A stretch of DNA of 64,000 nt from Pseudoalteromonas holothuriae (GTDB lineage: Bacteria > Pseudomonadota > Gammaproteobacteria > Enterobacterales > Alteromonadaceae): positions 434,001-498,000 of the forward strand of contig NZ_CAMAPC010000001.1 of assembly GCF_945859825.1 (NCBI RefSeq), written 5' to 3'. This document shows, one piece after another, positions 38,366-47,646 of this stretch. Made by a program: the position numbers and the translations under genes. Under the pieces are notes generated by a model that had not been told where the DNA came from, ran no database searches, and was given only the letters and a program-made list of their open reading frames with translations. Every line of letters begins with the position of its first letter. Within the stretch, counting starts at the first letter, position 1.

Positions 38366-38956
38366 ATGTCTAAATACCAAACAATTGGCAGCCAAGCGCT
38401 TGCCATAGATACTCATTTTGATATTACGCTTAATAATAGCGTAATAATTTCCCTTGATAGCCCAGCTCGTGAAGTGATGCATGGCTTTGCTCAAGTACCA
38501 CCACAGCTCATTGATAGCAATACTGTGTTAGATGATGCTTTATTAATTATGCAGCAAACGCATATGCGTATCAGCTTTGTTGTAGATGCACATAATAATA
38601 TGCTGGGTCTCATTTCAAAAGCGAGGCTATCTAGTAGCTATGTACTTAAAATATCAGCTAAAAAAGGCATTCCTCGTGCAGATATGACGGTATCTGATGT
38701 CATGACTCCCTTATCGTCTTTAAATAGTGTGAATGAACTTGCCGTGGGGAGTGCGCGTGTTGGAGACATAGTAGAAAGTATGGAAATGGCCGGTCACGAA
38801 CATTTGCTGGTGGTCAGTCAAACTCCACAGCAGATATGTGGCTATTTTGATTTGATTGATATTAGTCGTATGACGGGGTCTTCACTAAATCAAGTGAAGT
38901 CTGCAAATTCATTTAGTGAAATTGTTGATAGCTTATTGCATCATGCTGAGATTTAA
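38366..38956 (+). CDS. CBS-domain protein
   Basis: A 196-residue soluble protein built around a CBS pair (about 40-175): ALLIMQQTHMRISFVVDAHN with MLGLISKARL in the first repeat and MEMAGHEHLLVV with GYFDLIDISRM in the second. CBS pairs bind adenine nucleotides or SAM and act as energy sensors; no effector domain is attached. It precedes speA by 229 bases, with a terminator between. A link to polyamine metabolism is only suggested by location. Confidence 0.8.
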   Translation: MSKYQTIGSQALAIDTHFDITLNNSVIISLDSPAREVMHGFAQVPPQLIDSNTVLDDALLIMQQTHMRISFVVDAHNNMLGLISKARLSSSYVLKISAKKGIPRADMTVSDVMTPLSSLNSVNELAVGSARVGDIVESMEMAGHEHLLVVSQTPQQICGYFDLIDISRMTGSSLNQVKSANSFSEIVDSLLHHAEI

Positions 38957-39027
38957 CTAATTCCAATCACTTTGATTGATAAGTCAGAGTAATTTGATGT
39001 TTCTGTAAAATAAAGTTAATGAAAACC

Positions 39028-39050
39028 AAGGCACCGAAAGGTGCCTTTTT
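39028..39050 (+). terminator. Terminator after the CBS gene
   Basis: AAGGCACC and GGTGCCTT pair around a GAAA tetraloop and run into TTT, a textbook signal. Confidence 0.92.
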
Positions 39051-39184
39051 CGTGCGCAATTTTTGTTGTTAATGAGTGATTTTATTGCTCTAGACGAGTG
39101 AAATATTTCGTTAGACATACGAGCGTGAATTTATTTTAATGCGCAAAAATAAGTATCGAATACTTTACCTTTTAAGGAACGTTA

Positions 39185-41098
39185 ATGACCAAAGATATTT
39201 CTTCTGAACACGTGCGTGATTGTTATAACGTGCGCCACTGGAGCCAAGGTTTCTTTGGCATTAATGAGCAAGGAGCGGTTACCGCAATGCCTAAACTGGC
39301 GCAGCCAGAGCATGCCGTGACTTTAGAAAGCATCGCTCAGCAGATTCAGTCGCAAGGGTATACTTTACCGGCTTTGATACGTTTTCCTCAAATTTTAAGC
39401 CAGCGTGTACATAGTATTTGTGATGCATTTAACCAAGCAATTGCGAATTATCAATATCCTGAAGACTACTTGTTGGTATATCCAATTAAAGTTAATCAAC
39501 AACGTGAGGTTGTTGAAGGACTTATAGCGAGCCAAGCCAAAGCATCAAAAAAACAATTAGGCTTAGAGGCTGGTAGTAAGGCTGAGCTATTAACTGTGCT
39601 TGCCATGAGTGAACAAACTTCCGCAGTTATCGTGTGTAATGGTTATAAAGATAAAGAATATGTGCGTTTAGCGCTGCTAGGTGAGAAGCTTGGTCACCAA
39701 GTTTATATTGTTTTAGAAAAACGCTCAGAGTTAGATATTGTTATGGCGCAAGCCAAAGCGATGAACGTAACACCACGTTTAGGGCTGCGCGTTAGATTAG
39801 CTTCCCAAGGTAAAGGCAAGTGGCAAGCTAGTGGTGGAGAAAAGTCTAAGTTTGGTTTATCTGCGTCTCAAGTATTGACGGTGATAAATCAGCTAGCGCA
39901 GGCTAAGTTGTTAAGTGCATTACAATTAGTGCATTTTCACCTTGGCTCGCAAATGGCCAATATTAGAGATGTAAGGGTTGGTGTGGGCGAAGCTGCACGC
40001 TTTTATTGTGAATTGCGCCGTTTGGGTGCCAAGTTACAATGCTTAGATGTGGGTGGTGGGCTTGCAGTTGATTACGATGGAACTCGAAGCCAATCACATA
40101 ACTCGATGAATTATAGTTTGGCGGAATATGCCAATAACATCGTGCATACCATAGGTGATACATGTAAACAGTACCAGCAACCGATGCCAAAGATTATCTC
40201 TGAATCAGGACGTGCGCTTACGGCACATCATGCGGTACTGATCACTGATGTGATTGATACAGAGAGTTATCAGCCTGAAGTGATGGTTGCGCCAGTTCAA
40301 GACGCCCCTCATTTGTTACATAATATGTGGACATCATGGCAGGCGCTGAATGGACAGCGTGATGACCGTGCTTTGATTGAAATTTATCATGATACACAAA
40401 GTGATCTAACCCAAGCTCATGATCAATTTGCTATGGGGCTATTGAACTTAGAGCAGCGAGCGTGGGCTGAGCAAGTTAACCTCAGAGTATGTTATGAACT
40501 TAATATGCGTATGGATAACAAAAATCGTTTTCATCGTCCAATCATAGATGAACTCAGTGCTAAGTTAGCTGACAAGTTTTTTGTTAACTTTTCATTATTT
40601 CAATCTTTGCCGGATGCATGGGGTATTGAGCAGGTTTTTCCTGTATTGCCATTAAGCGGTTTAAATATCCTGCCTAAAAAGCGTGCAGTACTATTGGATA
40701 TAACGTGTGACTCTGACGGTGCTATCGAACATTATGTAGATGGACAAGGTATTGAAAGTACATTACCAGTGCCTGAGTACCATGCTAGCCAGCCCTTCTT
40801 ACTTGGCTTTTTTCTAGTGGGTGCCTACCAAGAGATACTGGGTGATATGCACAACTTATTTGGAGATACGCATACGGTCGTTGCAACACTAGACAATGAT
40901 GGTTTGTTACACTTAGGCGAAGTAGATGTTGGTGATAGTGTTGCTGATATGATGAGGTATGTGCACTTAGATGTCGCACAGTTTAAAGCTAACTTTGCGA
41001 AGTTGGTAAAAAGCAAATTACCTAAACATGAGCAAACTATTTATCTTGCTGAGCTTGAGCACGGGCTTGATGGGTATACTTATTTAGAAGGTGTGTAA
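39185..41098 (+). CDS. speA: Biosynthetic arginine decarboxylase
   Basis: A 637-residue PLP enzyme of fold III that converts arginine to agmatine. The PLP lysine sits in [14 protein letters not shown], with [11 protein letters not shown] nearby; the glycine loop is [14 protein letters not shown] and the C-terminal active-site Cys lies in LDITCDSDG. Length and motifs agree with E. coli SpeA. An AAGGAACG ribosome site precedes the ATG. speB follows after three bases, so both steps from arginine to putrescine are encoded together. Confidence 0.96.
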   Translation: MTKDISSEHVRDCYNVRHWSQGFFGINEQGAVTAMPKLAQPEHAVTLESIAQQIQSQGYTLPALIRFPQILSQRVHSICDAFNQAIANYQYPEDYLLVYPIKVNQQREVVEGLIASQAKASKKQLGLEAGSKAELLTVLAMSEQTSAVIVCNGYKDKEYVRLALLGEKLGHQVYIVLEKRSELDIVMAQAKAMNVTPRLGLRVRLASQGKGKWQASGGEKSKFGLSASQVLTVINQLAQAKLLSALQLVHFHLGSQMANIRDVRVGVGEAARFYCELRRLGAKLQCLDVGGGLAVDYDGTRSQSHNSMNYSLAEYANNIVHTIGDTCKQYQQPMPKIISESGRALTAHHAVLITDVIDTESYQPEVMVAPVQDAPHLLHNMWTSWQALNGQRDDRALIEIYHDTQSDLTQAHDQFAMGLLNLEQRAWAEQVNLRVCYELNMRMDNKNRFHRPIIDELSAKLADKFFVNFSLFQSLPDAWGIEQVFPVLPLSGLNILPKKRAVLLDITCDSDGAIEHYVDGQGIESTLPVPEYHASQPFLLGFFLVGAYQEILGDMHNLFGDTHTVVATLDNDGLLHLGEVDVGDSVADMMRYVHLDVAQFKANFAKLVKSKLPKHEQTIYLAELEHGLDGYTYLEGV

Positions 41099-41101
41099 CT
41101 T

Positions 41102-42025
41102 ATGAGCCAGCTATTTGATCATACCGATCATTCTTTATATTCAAATGGCATGACATTTTTACGCCAGCCGATGGTGCGTGATATGACCAATATTAACACC
41201 GATGTTGTGGTACTAGGGTTACCATTTGATTTAGCAACATCGGGTCGTCCGGGAGCGCGCCTCGGGCCTGATGCGATTCGTCGAGCCTCAGTACATTTAG
41301 CATGGGAGTCGAGGAAATACCCTTGGAATTTTTCATTGTGGGATAAACTGAGTGTGTCTGATGCGGGGGATTTTACTTATCCTGTAGGTGATCCTGAATA
41401 TTTTACCGCTCAGCTTGAACTGGCAGTGCAGCAAATAATACAACAAGGTAAAGCGTTGTTGGGGTTAGGTGGAGATCACTTTGTAACTTTACCACTGTTG
41501 CGAGCGCATCATAAAGTCTATGGGCAAATGGCATTGGTTCATTTTGATGCACATACTGATACTTATAGTCAGGGCTCACGCTATGATCATGGCACCATGT
41601 TTTATCATGCACCAAAAGAAGGCCTAATAAGCGCAGAGCATTCAGTGCAAATTGGTATACGTACCGAGTACAATCAAGATAATCATGATTTTGATGTTAT
41701 TGATGCGATGCAAGCAAATGATTTAAGCGCGACTCAAATAGCGCAACTGATTAAATCACGAGTGGGGGATTTACCTGTATATGTAACGTTTGATATTGAC
41801 TGTTTAGACCCCGCTTTTGCGCCAGGTACTGGCACGCCGGTGTGTGGAGGGTTAAGTAGCGACAAAGTATTAAAGATTTTACGTGCTCTACCAGGGGTTA
41901 ATATCATAGGTATGGACGTTGTTGAAGTTTCACCAGCATACGATCAAAGTGAGTTAACAGCAATTATGGCTGCGACCATTGCATATGAGTTATTGCACCT
42001 TTGGGCTATAAAACATCGACCCTAA
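41102..42025 (+). CDS. speB: Agmatinase
   Basis: A 307-residue ureohydrolase that splits agmatine to putrescine and urea. The Mn2+ ligands are visible in GGDHFVTLP, HFDAHTDTY and FDIDCLDPAFAPGTGTP. It is the second gene of the speA-speB operon. Arginase and related enzymes share the motifs, but the partnership with speA makes agmatinase the natural call. An AT-rich hairpin follows. Confidence 0.95.
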   Translation: MSQLFDHTDHSLYSNGMTFLRQPMVRDMTNINTDVVVLGLPFDLATSGRPGARLGPDAIRRASVHLAWESRKYPWNFSLWDKLSVSDAGDFTYPVGDPEYFTAQLELAVQQIIQQGKALLGLGGDHFVTLPLLRAHHKVYGQMALVHFDAHTDTYSQGSRYDHGTMFYHAPKEGLISAEHSVQIGIRTEYNQDNHDFDVIDAMQANDLSATQIAQLIKSRVGDLPVYVTFDIDCLDPAFAPGTGTPVCGGLSSDKVLKILRALPGVNIIGMDVVEVSPAYDQSELTAIMAATIAYELLHLWAIKHRP

Positions 42026-42030
42026 CCATT

Positions 42031-42065
42031 TAATAAATGTCGAATGACATGTTTGGCATTTATTA
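42031..42065. terminator. AT-rich hairpin after speB
   Basis: TAATAAATG and CATTTATTA pair over 9 bp around a 17-base loop. It lies between convergent genes and overlaps the stop of the minus-strand gene. No clean T-run, so it is only a possible terminator. Confidence 0.45.
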
Positions 42066-42359
42066 GCGACTAGGAAAAGGTAAGTGGTAACGCTTGGCGT
42101 ACCAGATAAATAGTGGAACTTCGAGAGCAATAAAGGTGACCAGTGTAAACCAAAACCAATTCATATCAGTAAATATAAAGCTAAAGCGTGCGTCACTGTG
42201 ATAAAAAACTGACCCGACAACGGATAAAGATACACTCGCAGCTATCGCATCTTGCAATGATATTTTTTTCAGTGTGTTGGCGCAATAAGGATAAATAAGC
42301 CCATACGCAATACTAAGCACGATCATATTTAATATGATCACATTAAACTCAATCCCCAT
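42063..42359 (-). CDS. Small integral membrane protein, unknown
   Basis: A 98-residue protein with three hydrophobic segments (about 5-25, 37-52, 66-88) and a basic C-terminal end (YAKRYHLPFPSR). It converges on speB. I do not recognise a family. Coding status is supported by the helix pattern and reasonable length, but there is no strong ribosome site. Confidence 0.5.
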   Translation of the reverse strand: MGIEFNVIILNMIVLSIAYGLIYPYCANTLKKISLQDAIAASVSLSVVGSVFYHSDARFSFIFTDMNWFWFTLVTFIALEVPLFIWYAKRYHLPFPSR

Positions 42360-42752
42360 ACTTATTTAGCCTACATTTTTTCATTATAACCACATACACC
42401 AATTTGCTGTGTAATGTTTATCACGACAAAAAGAATATCGTAATCATCCACTCATACTTTAGTTAAATCGGCCGTGAGAGAGTTTACTTTAATAAAAATT
42501 TATTAGTTTTAGGAGCCGATGTTTAAAGAATAATAATTTATGTATGGTTTGTTAAAAAAAAGTTCAAAATTTTTATTGTCTTTTTTTTTCTAAATTCATG
42601 ATGTAAATGATTTTATTGTTTTTTTATAAAATATGATTCAATTGGTTATAAAACATAATATTTACATATAAGTGGATTTTGTGTAGCTTGAAGATACACG
42701 GGAACAGCATAGGCATAGGTTTAATATGCCACTCAGTATAGTAGGAACGAAT
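42360..42752. other. Very AT-rich leader upstream of csgD
   Basis: About 390 bases with long A and T runs and no gene. Such stretches upstream of csgD in other bacteria bind global regulators (H-NS, IHF and others). No specific site can be named from this sequence. Confidence 0.5.
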
Positions 42753-43448
42753 ATGGGCAAAGTAAATTGTAAAGCGACGATAGTAACCCGAACTGCTGTA
42801 TGTAGATCGGATGAAAACCTTGATAGCATTAGAAGTTTACTTAAACTTTTAAATATAACTGCCAATGTACTTCAATGCGACAAAACACTGATGGAGCTTC
42901 CCATTGAGCAAATGGTTTTTGTAGACTTAACCGGCTTTTCATGTGAAGAAGTATATTCTTTTGATATGGCAGTACTAGCTAAAAGAAAGTCACTTATCTT
43001 ATTTAACGCCTCGGAAGGTCTGGTTGATGAACGCCGAGCGTTGTTAGCGGGCGTTAAAGGGGTTATTTATGCCAAAGATGAGCCGGATATAAAACTAAAA
43101 GGCATCAAAGCGATGAAAGAAGGTGAGCTTTGGTTTCGACGCAGCATTATCAGTAGCACTTTTTCTGAGCTATTAATAGAACATGCTATCTTCAGCAGTC
43201 CATCGCCGGCACCGCAACTTGAAGATGGCACCTTTAACTTAACTAAACGTGAGAAAACTATCGTTAAGTTAATTGCTGAAGGGGCGCAAAACAAAGAGAT
43301 CGCTAATCGATTACATATTAGCGATCATACTGTAAAAACTCATCTCTATAGCGCTTTTCGAAAAACTAAATCAAGAAACCGTATAGAGTTGCTTAACTGG
43401 GCGAGACAATTTTTTCCTGATGCGTTGACTCGGTCTTATTCTGAGTAA
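42753..43448 (+). CDS. csgD: CsgD-like LuxR-family curli regulator
   Basis: A 231-residue regulator with an N-terminal receiver-like domain lacking the usual phospho-acceptor pattern and a C-terminal LuxR HTH (LTKREKTIVKLIAEGAQNKE, then LHISDHTVKTHLY). CsgD activates curli genes in enterobacteria. The ATG at 42753 follows TAGGAAC and matches the CsgD start better than the one at 42726. Unusually, the gene converges on csgG and the two coding regions overlap by 56 bases at their 3' ends. Other LuxR regulators exist, but the csg context makes CsgD the best call. Confidence 0.85.
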   Translation: MGKVNCKATIVTRTAVCRSDENLDSIRSLLKLLNITANVLQCDKTLMELPIEQMVFVDLTGFSCEEVYSFDMAVLAKRKSLILFNASEGLVDERRALLAGVKGVIYAKDEPDIKLKGIKAMKEGELWFRRSIISSTFSELLIEHAIFSSPSPAPQLEDGTFNLTKREKTIVKLIAEGAQNKEIANRLHISDHTVKTHLYSAFRKTKSRNRIELLNWARQFFPDALTRSYSE

Positions 43449-44235
43449 GGGGGCGGGCAGACCAAATGCCTTTATCTATGCCGCTATGGATAAGATCTAC
43501 TAATGCTTTTTCGATAGCTTGCTTTACACAGATATGCATAGGCTCGTTATTAGTATAACCCCCTTCAACTTCAGCAAGTCGTTTGTAGCTGACATATCTA
43601 AAAAAACCAGCTCGTACTTCAAAGCTTAACACGGTTTTTGTTGTTGCAACGGAGGTCAACACAACACCTGTGCGTACATCTACTGCTCGCATATAGATAG
43701 AAATCACATCCTCTCGATATAGCTCAGATAAGCCAATGCCAAAGTATTCAGCACCCAAACCTCCGGTTTTAGTGTTTGAGTCGTAACTAATAATACCGCC
43801 TTCGAGAATAATTTTAGCCGTTTTAAGTGGCGGGAGTTTATCACTTTCATTGCCATTACTGTCTTGCGCTGCACGGATGATTTTTCTCTCCGTGAGAATA
43901 TTTTGCAAACCTTCACGTTCAACGGGGACAAACCATGGCGTTTCACTGAGTGCTTGCACCAGTATCGCAGAGGCACCTTGTGTCACCGCAGTAGAAAATG
44001 AACTAACGTTGGCAATTGGTTTGTATTGGCCAGTTTGATCGCGAAATGAGTAAACGGAAACAGGAATGCTGCCCATCGGTTTTGGTAATGACTTGAGATC
44101 CTCATAGGTATCTGTTGGTGCTAATGTTTGCGCTTTAGTTATTTCTGGCGGTAGGGTATTTGCGATATGAGAGCAACCGCTTGAAATTAAGGCTATGAAA
44201 AATAAACTAATATATTGTATTTTATGGAAGCGCAT
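43393..44235 (-). CDS. csgG: Curli secretion channel CsgG
   Basis: A 280-residue outer-membrane lipoprotein (lipobox ISSGC) that forms the nonameric curlin export channel. It shows the family landmarks VSVYSFRDQTGQYKP, FVPVEREGLQNILTERKII and an ILEGGIISYDSNTKTGG stretch. A TTG at 44241 is possible, but the ATG at 44235 has a GAGGT ribosome site. The start lies inside the end of csgF, suggesting coupling. The C-terminal tail overlaps the end of csgD on the other strand. Confidence 0.93.
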   Translation of the reverse strand: MRFHKIQYISLFFIALISSGCSHIANTLPPEITKAQTLAPTDTYEDLKSLPKPMGSIPVSVYSFRDQTGQYKPIANVSSFSTAVTQGASAILVQALSETPWFVPVEREGLQNILTERKIIRAAQDSNGNESDKLPPLKTAKIILEGGIISYDSNTKTGGLGAEYFGIGLSELYREDVISIYMRAVDVRTGVVLTSVATTKTVLSFEVRAGFFRYVSYKRLAEVEGGYTNNEPMHICVKQAIEKALVDLIHSGIDKGIWSARPLTQNKTESTHQEKIVSPS

Positions 44236-44644
44236 TAGCAAACCTCGGGATCTCTATTGTGGTCACTTCCCCAGAGATAAGGTTCGTAATCTCTATTGTA
44301 ATACTATCGGGATTACTGGTTAGCATTCTAATTTGATGGTCCCCGCTGATAAATGTTGAATCCTGACCAAAAACGTTTTCGTCAGAACTTTCACCAAATG
44401 CTAAATCAGTTACTTCACGTACAATTCTATTGATATAGGATCGCTCCAGTGACTCCTGCATTTTTTCAGCATAACTTTTTGGCTCTGTATGCGCTTTGTG
44501 TTTGTTTTGTGCCTGAGCTTTATTCATTAGCATACTAGCATTGAGCGGACTTCCGCCGAAACTAGGGTTGATAGGTGTGTAGACTAGCTCACTGGCGTAG
44601 CTACTTTGGCTTATAGCCAACATAAAGAGTAGGTATTTTTTCAT
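44222..44644 (-). CDS. csgF: Curli assembly protein CsgF
   Basis: A 140-residue secreted factor with a signal peptide ending near SYAS. The mature N-terminus has the CsgG-binding segment TPINPSFGGSPLNAS, shared with E. coli CsgF. CsgF sits on the channel at the cell surface and localises curlin nucleation. It is 2 bases after csgE and overlaps csgG. Confidence 0.93.
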   Translation of the reverse strand: MKKYLLFMLAISQSSYASELVYTPINPSFGGSPLNASMLMNKAQAQNKHKAHTEPKSYAEKMQESLERSYINRIVREVTDLAFGESSDENVFGQDSTFISGDHQIRMLTSNPDSITIEITNLISGEVTTIEIPRFANALP

Positions 44645-44646
44645 AG

Positions 44647-45090
44647 TTATAGACCACTGCTTGATAAGTCATCACTAAACTTGCTGAAGTTATTACTAGC
44701 AAGTACTTTAATTAAAATAAGTGCCGCTTGTTCTACTTGGTCGTCAATGGGTTTTAAACGTCGGCCTAAGTAGGTGGTGTAGACCATCTGATTATTTAGT
44801 TCTACGGTTAAAATTGTTCCAGCTTTGGGTATTAACGTTTCCTTGATAGTCACAGTCGCGCCTGCTGTTGAAGGAATATCTTGCCAAAGGACACTCAACT
44901 GGCGGTAAAACTCATGTCCAGAGCGACTAATGCTTTGATCTAATAAAAAGCCACCAATGTCGGCTGATTTACTCATTGTGCTCATAAGCAAAAACGAACA
45001 CATAATCACGGTCGTGACGAATACACGTATTGACTTGATGAAGAGACTAAAGCGCTCAGGTATTAATTTGCTAATGCACTCTATTGACAT
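44647..45090 (-). CDS. csgE: Curli assembly protein CsgE
   Basis: A 147-residue periplasmic gate-keeper for CsgG with a long N-terminal signal (hydrophobic about 22-42). The mature domain shows IGGFLLDQSISRSGHEFYRQ and NNQMVYTTYLGRR, as in CsgE. It delivers curlin subunits to the channel. It starts about 60 bases after the csgA stop, with a terminator between, and precedes csgF by 2 bases. Confidence 0.92.
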   Translation of the reverse strand: MSIECISKLIPERFSLFIKSIRVFVTTVIMCSFLLMSTMSKSADIGGFLLDQSISRSGHEFYRQLSVLWQDIPSTAGATVTIKETLIPKAGTILTVELNNQMVYTTYLGRRLKPIDDQVEQAALILIKVLASNNFSKFSDDLSSSGL

Positions 45091-45105
45091 TCGTTGTACC
45101 TAGGA

Positions 45106-45128
45106 ATAAAAAGGTGCCCTGAGGCACC
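45106..45128 (-). terminator. Terminator between csgA and csgE
   Basis: On the minus strand GGTGCC and GGCACC pair around TCAG and are followed by TTTTTATT. It lies just beyond the csgA stop and would let most transcripts end after the fibre subunit genes, with limited read-through to csgEFG. Confidence 0.88.
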
Positions 45129-45152
45129 ACTTTTAATTGGTTATATATTAAA

Positions 45153-46673
45153 TTACTGCTGTACGATTGTAGTCGTGTTGTAATCACCGAGTTGGGTCAC
45201 AGATACATCACCGTTTAGCTGAGACATGCTGCCTTCAACTAAGTTACCAGTGCCGTCTTGCACAACATTAAAGCTTAAGTCGTTACCAGCTATTTCAAAA
45301 GCTCCTTGGTTAAGGCCGACAACCATGTTCATGTCACCCGTTTGGGCAATATCAACGCTGTTGTTAGAGCCTTCTATCATCAAGTCGATAGCATTTAGAT
45401 TACCGTCTTGCATCAAATCAATGGTGTTATTTTGACTAGCCACTTCGCTGCTCAAAGTTACACTCACACCATTTTCATTACCATCTTGGGTAGCAGATAT
45501 TGAGTTACCTGTTGTTGCTAAAGCAGTATCAGGGTAAGACGTTTGTATTTGTGCTTTGTTGGTGTCTCCAATTTGGTTAATTGCAAAGGTGTTGTCTGAG
45601 CCATTAAAGTTGGCAATGTGACTGTCATTATTATCACCGAGCTGGATATTGGTAAATTGGTTATTATCACCAATTGTGCCCATATACGCTTTGTTTTGAT
45701 CGCCTGTTTGTGTTGAGTTAAAGGTGTTATCATCCCCTACAATGTCAACTTCTAGCTCATTTAGTTCGCCAGATTGTTGTGCATTGAGGGTATTGTCGGC
45801 ACCTAAAATCATACCGCTGGTAAAGTCATTGTCATCGCCACGTTGTTGAACGATTAATGTATTTTCTTCACCTTCGATAACAGCAAACTCAATTGAGTTT
45901 GTGTTGCCAAACTGCTGCGTGTTGAGGTTGTTGTCATCGCCATTTAATAAATCAATTTGAAAGTTATTGCGGTCACCTTCTTGTTTTATTTCTAGGTCGT
46001 TGTCGTTCCCCGTTAACTCATTAACTTCGACTACATTCCAATAACCCTCTTGCTTAATTTCAAATTCATTGTCTTCGCCAATGATTTCATTAAGTTTTAC
46101 TTCGTGCCATTCGCCGTGCTGATCAATTGTGATTTCATTATTGTGACCTTCTAAGTCATCAATAAATGCCCAATGTCCGCCCGCGCTTTGAGTCACATTG
46201 ACGATATTATCATCGCCTTGTGCCTTTAGCCTTATTTGATTACCAATCCCACCTTGGCCCGCATCGCCGCTTTGCGCAAACGACAACATATTAGCGTCGC
46301 CCGTTAGTTCAATTTTTGTGGCAGCATCGTTACCTGTTTGGTAATTGGTTATATGATTACTTTGCCCGTTAACTTGAGTGAGCTGAACATTGTTATTACC
46401 TTTTTGCTCTGCTGCAATTTGGTTAGCATCACCAGTTACGCTGGTTTGTGCTCCATTGGTTTCACCACTTTGCAATAAGTTAACTTCGTTGCCAATAGTG
46501 GCACCCGCTGTAGAGTTTTGTGTGATTTCTACACGGTTTTGTTGTGCACCAGCCATAAAGTCGCTTTGAATAGTATCTTGCGTATTCTTACTATCAGGCT
46601 GTGCTGCGAAAGCTGCAGTACCATAACCTAGCGCCATTGCAATGGCGCAGGTGATGAGTGATTTTTTAAGCAT
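45153..46673 (-). CDS. csgA: Giant curlin major subunit, CsgA-like, about 20 repeats
   Basis: A 506-residue secreted protein with a signal peptide (cleavage near AAFA). After a short N-terminal segment, the rest (about residues 44-506) consists of roughly 20 curlin-type units of mostly 22-23 residues, each with the core N-x-hydrophobic-x-hydrophobic-x-Q-x-G followed by N, as in QEGDRNNFQIDLLNGDD. E. coli CsgA is 151 residues with five repeats, so this is about four times as many. The repeats are rich in Asp and Glu with few basic residues. It follows csgB and is translated behind AAGGAC. A beta-solenoid amyloid fibre is the expected product. Confidence 0.85.
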   Translation of the reverse strand: MLKKSLITCAIAMALGYGTAAFAAQPDSKNTQDTIQSDFMAGAQQNRVEITQNSTAGATIGNEVNLLQSGETNGAQTSVTGDANQIAAEQKGNNNVQLTQVNGQSNHITNYQTGNDAATKIELTGDANMLSFAQSGDAGQGGIGNQIRLKAQGDDNIVNVTQSAGGHWAFIDDLEGHNNEITIDQHGEWHEVKLNEIIGEDNEFEIKQEGYWNVVEVNELTGNDNDLEIKQEGDRNNFQIDLLNGDDNNLNTQQFGNTNSIEFAVIEGEENTLIVQQRGDDNDFTSGMILGADNTLNAQQSGELNELEVDIVGDDNTFNSTQTGDQNKAYMGTIGDNNQFTNIQLGDNNDSHIANFNGSDNTFAINQIGDTNKAQIQTSYPDTALATTGNSISATQDGNENGVSVTLSSEVASQNNTIDLMQDGNLNAIDLMIEGSNNSVDIAQTGDMNMVVGLNQGAFEIAGNDLSFNVVQDGTGNLVEGSMSQLNGDVSVTQLGDYNTTTIVQQ

Positions 46674-46697
46674 GATATTGTCCTTGTGTATCCAGTA

Positions 46698-47165
46698 TTA
46701 TTTTGTAACGCTGACGTTGAGCACCATCTCATTACCAAGTTGGTTTATCAGCAGTGTTTGTTCACCAAGTTGCGTTAGATTTACGATATTGGCGTCACCT
46801 TGTTGCACTATGGACGTAAAGTTGTTATCGCCATATTGAACCAAGTTAACGCTATTATTAGCGCCTGCTTGTGTTATTTCGGCCAAGTTGTTTGAACCCA
46901 ATTGCACGAGTGACACCAAGTTTAACTCGTTACCTATTTGCTTTATCGTTGCTTTATTGAATGTTCCGTTTTGCTTTATCGTTGCTTGTAGCTGTGCATG
47001 TACTGACAACGAAGGGTTTATACTCAAAGATAAGGGGGACTCTTTTAGGTCTTCAGAGCTTGCAAAAGCGCCATGACAACTTATCAAGGTGGCTAGCATT
47101 ACCACGAGCTTGTTAAAGCGAGTGTGGTGTGATGCTGCTAGGCGAACCCTGTTCTTTGTTATCAT
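46698..47165 (-). CDS. csgB: Curlin minor subunit, CsgB-like nucleator
   Basis: A 155-residue secreted protein with a signal peptide (cleavage near AFAS) and about five curlin repeats in the second half: IKQIGNELN, LVQLGSNN, ITQAGANN, LVQYGDNN and IVQQGDAN. Its position before the larger curlin and its length match CsgB, which nucleates CsgA on the cell surface. It is first in the minus-strand csgB-csgA-csgE-csgF-csgG unit. Which curlin nucleates is inferred from order and length. Confidence 0.88.
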   Translation of the reverse strand: MITKNRVRLAASHHTRFNKLVVMLATLISCHGAFASSEDLKESPLSLSINPSLSVHAQLQATIKQNGTFNKATIKQIGNELNLVSLVQLGSNNLAEITQAGANNSVNLVQYGDNNFTSIVQQGDANIVNLTQLGEQTLLINQLGNEMVLNVSVTK

Positions 47166-47479
47166 ATTGTTTCAATTTTGCGTCACTGATTACCTTGTAC
47201 CCCACATTAGAGAAGAGTACCTAAAGAAGGAATACGAAATTTTAATGAATTAAAATCTAATTTAAAACAATGATTTAAATTGTTTATATGAAATGCTTTA
47301 TAAAAAGCAGTAAAAAAGAATTGGTTTTATTTGAGTTGTTGGAATACTTTATTCATACATTATTGTTAATTTAATGTGCTTTCTTATACTTTTAATCAGT
47401 TTTTGTGATTTTAGACTTACTTGCTTGCACGATGCATGTTTTTGGTGTTTGCTAAGTGCGTTGCTAAATTTTATGTTTG

Positions 47480-47510
47480 AGCACTTTGCTATTGTGCATG
47501 ACAAAGTGCT
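47480..47510. repeat. Inverted repeat upstream of the protease gene
   Basis: AGCACTTTG and CAAAGTGCT pair perfectly over 9 bp with a 13-base spacer, a size suited to a regulator site or a leader hairpin. Confidence 0.45.
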
Positions 47511-47596
47511 AGTAGATTTATTTTATACTCAATTTAAATAAGCGGGAACTCTAAAGTGAGTAGCGTCAATATTTGAAGCTACTTGTTACTTAGGTT

Positions 47597-47613
47597 GTAT
47601 GCGTGTTGCATAC
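47597..47613. repeat. Small hairpin in the protease leader
   Basis: GTATGC and GCATAC pair around GTGTT about 34 bases before the protease start. Confidence 0.35.
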
Positions 47614-47646
47614 GGCTTAATACAATAAACTTAATGGATCCCAACA

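Larger units (their letters stand above)
47166..47646. other. Divergent promoter region between csgB and the protease gene
   Basis: 480 bases with no gene, AT-rich. It must drive csgBA leftward and the protease rightward. A direct repeat GGTAC...GGGTAC lies 40-60 bases before the csgB start on the minus strand. Two hairpins are listed separately. Confidence 0.55.

Noticed and set aside
44997-45090. Alternative later start for csgE at an internal Met before the hydrophobic core
   Set aside because: The first ATG has an acceptable TAGG ribosome site and gives a plausible long signal; I kept it, though a shorter form is possible.
45106-45128. Hairpin between csgA and csgE as a CsgD-binding site
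   Set aside because: The stem, tetraloop and T-run on the coding strand fit a terminator better, and no CsgD consensus could be recognised.
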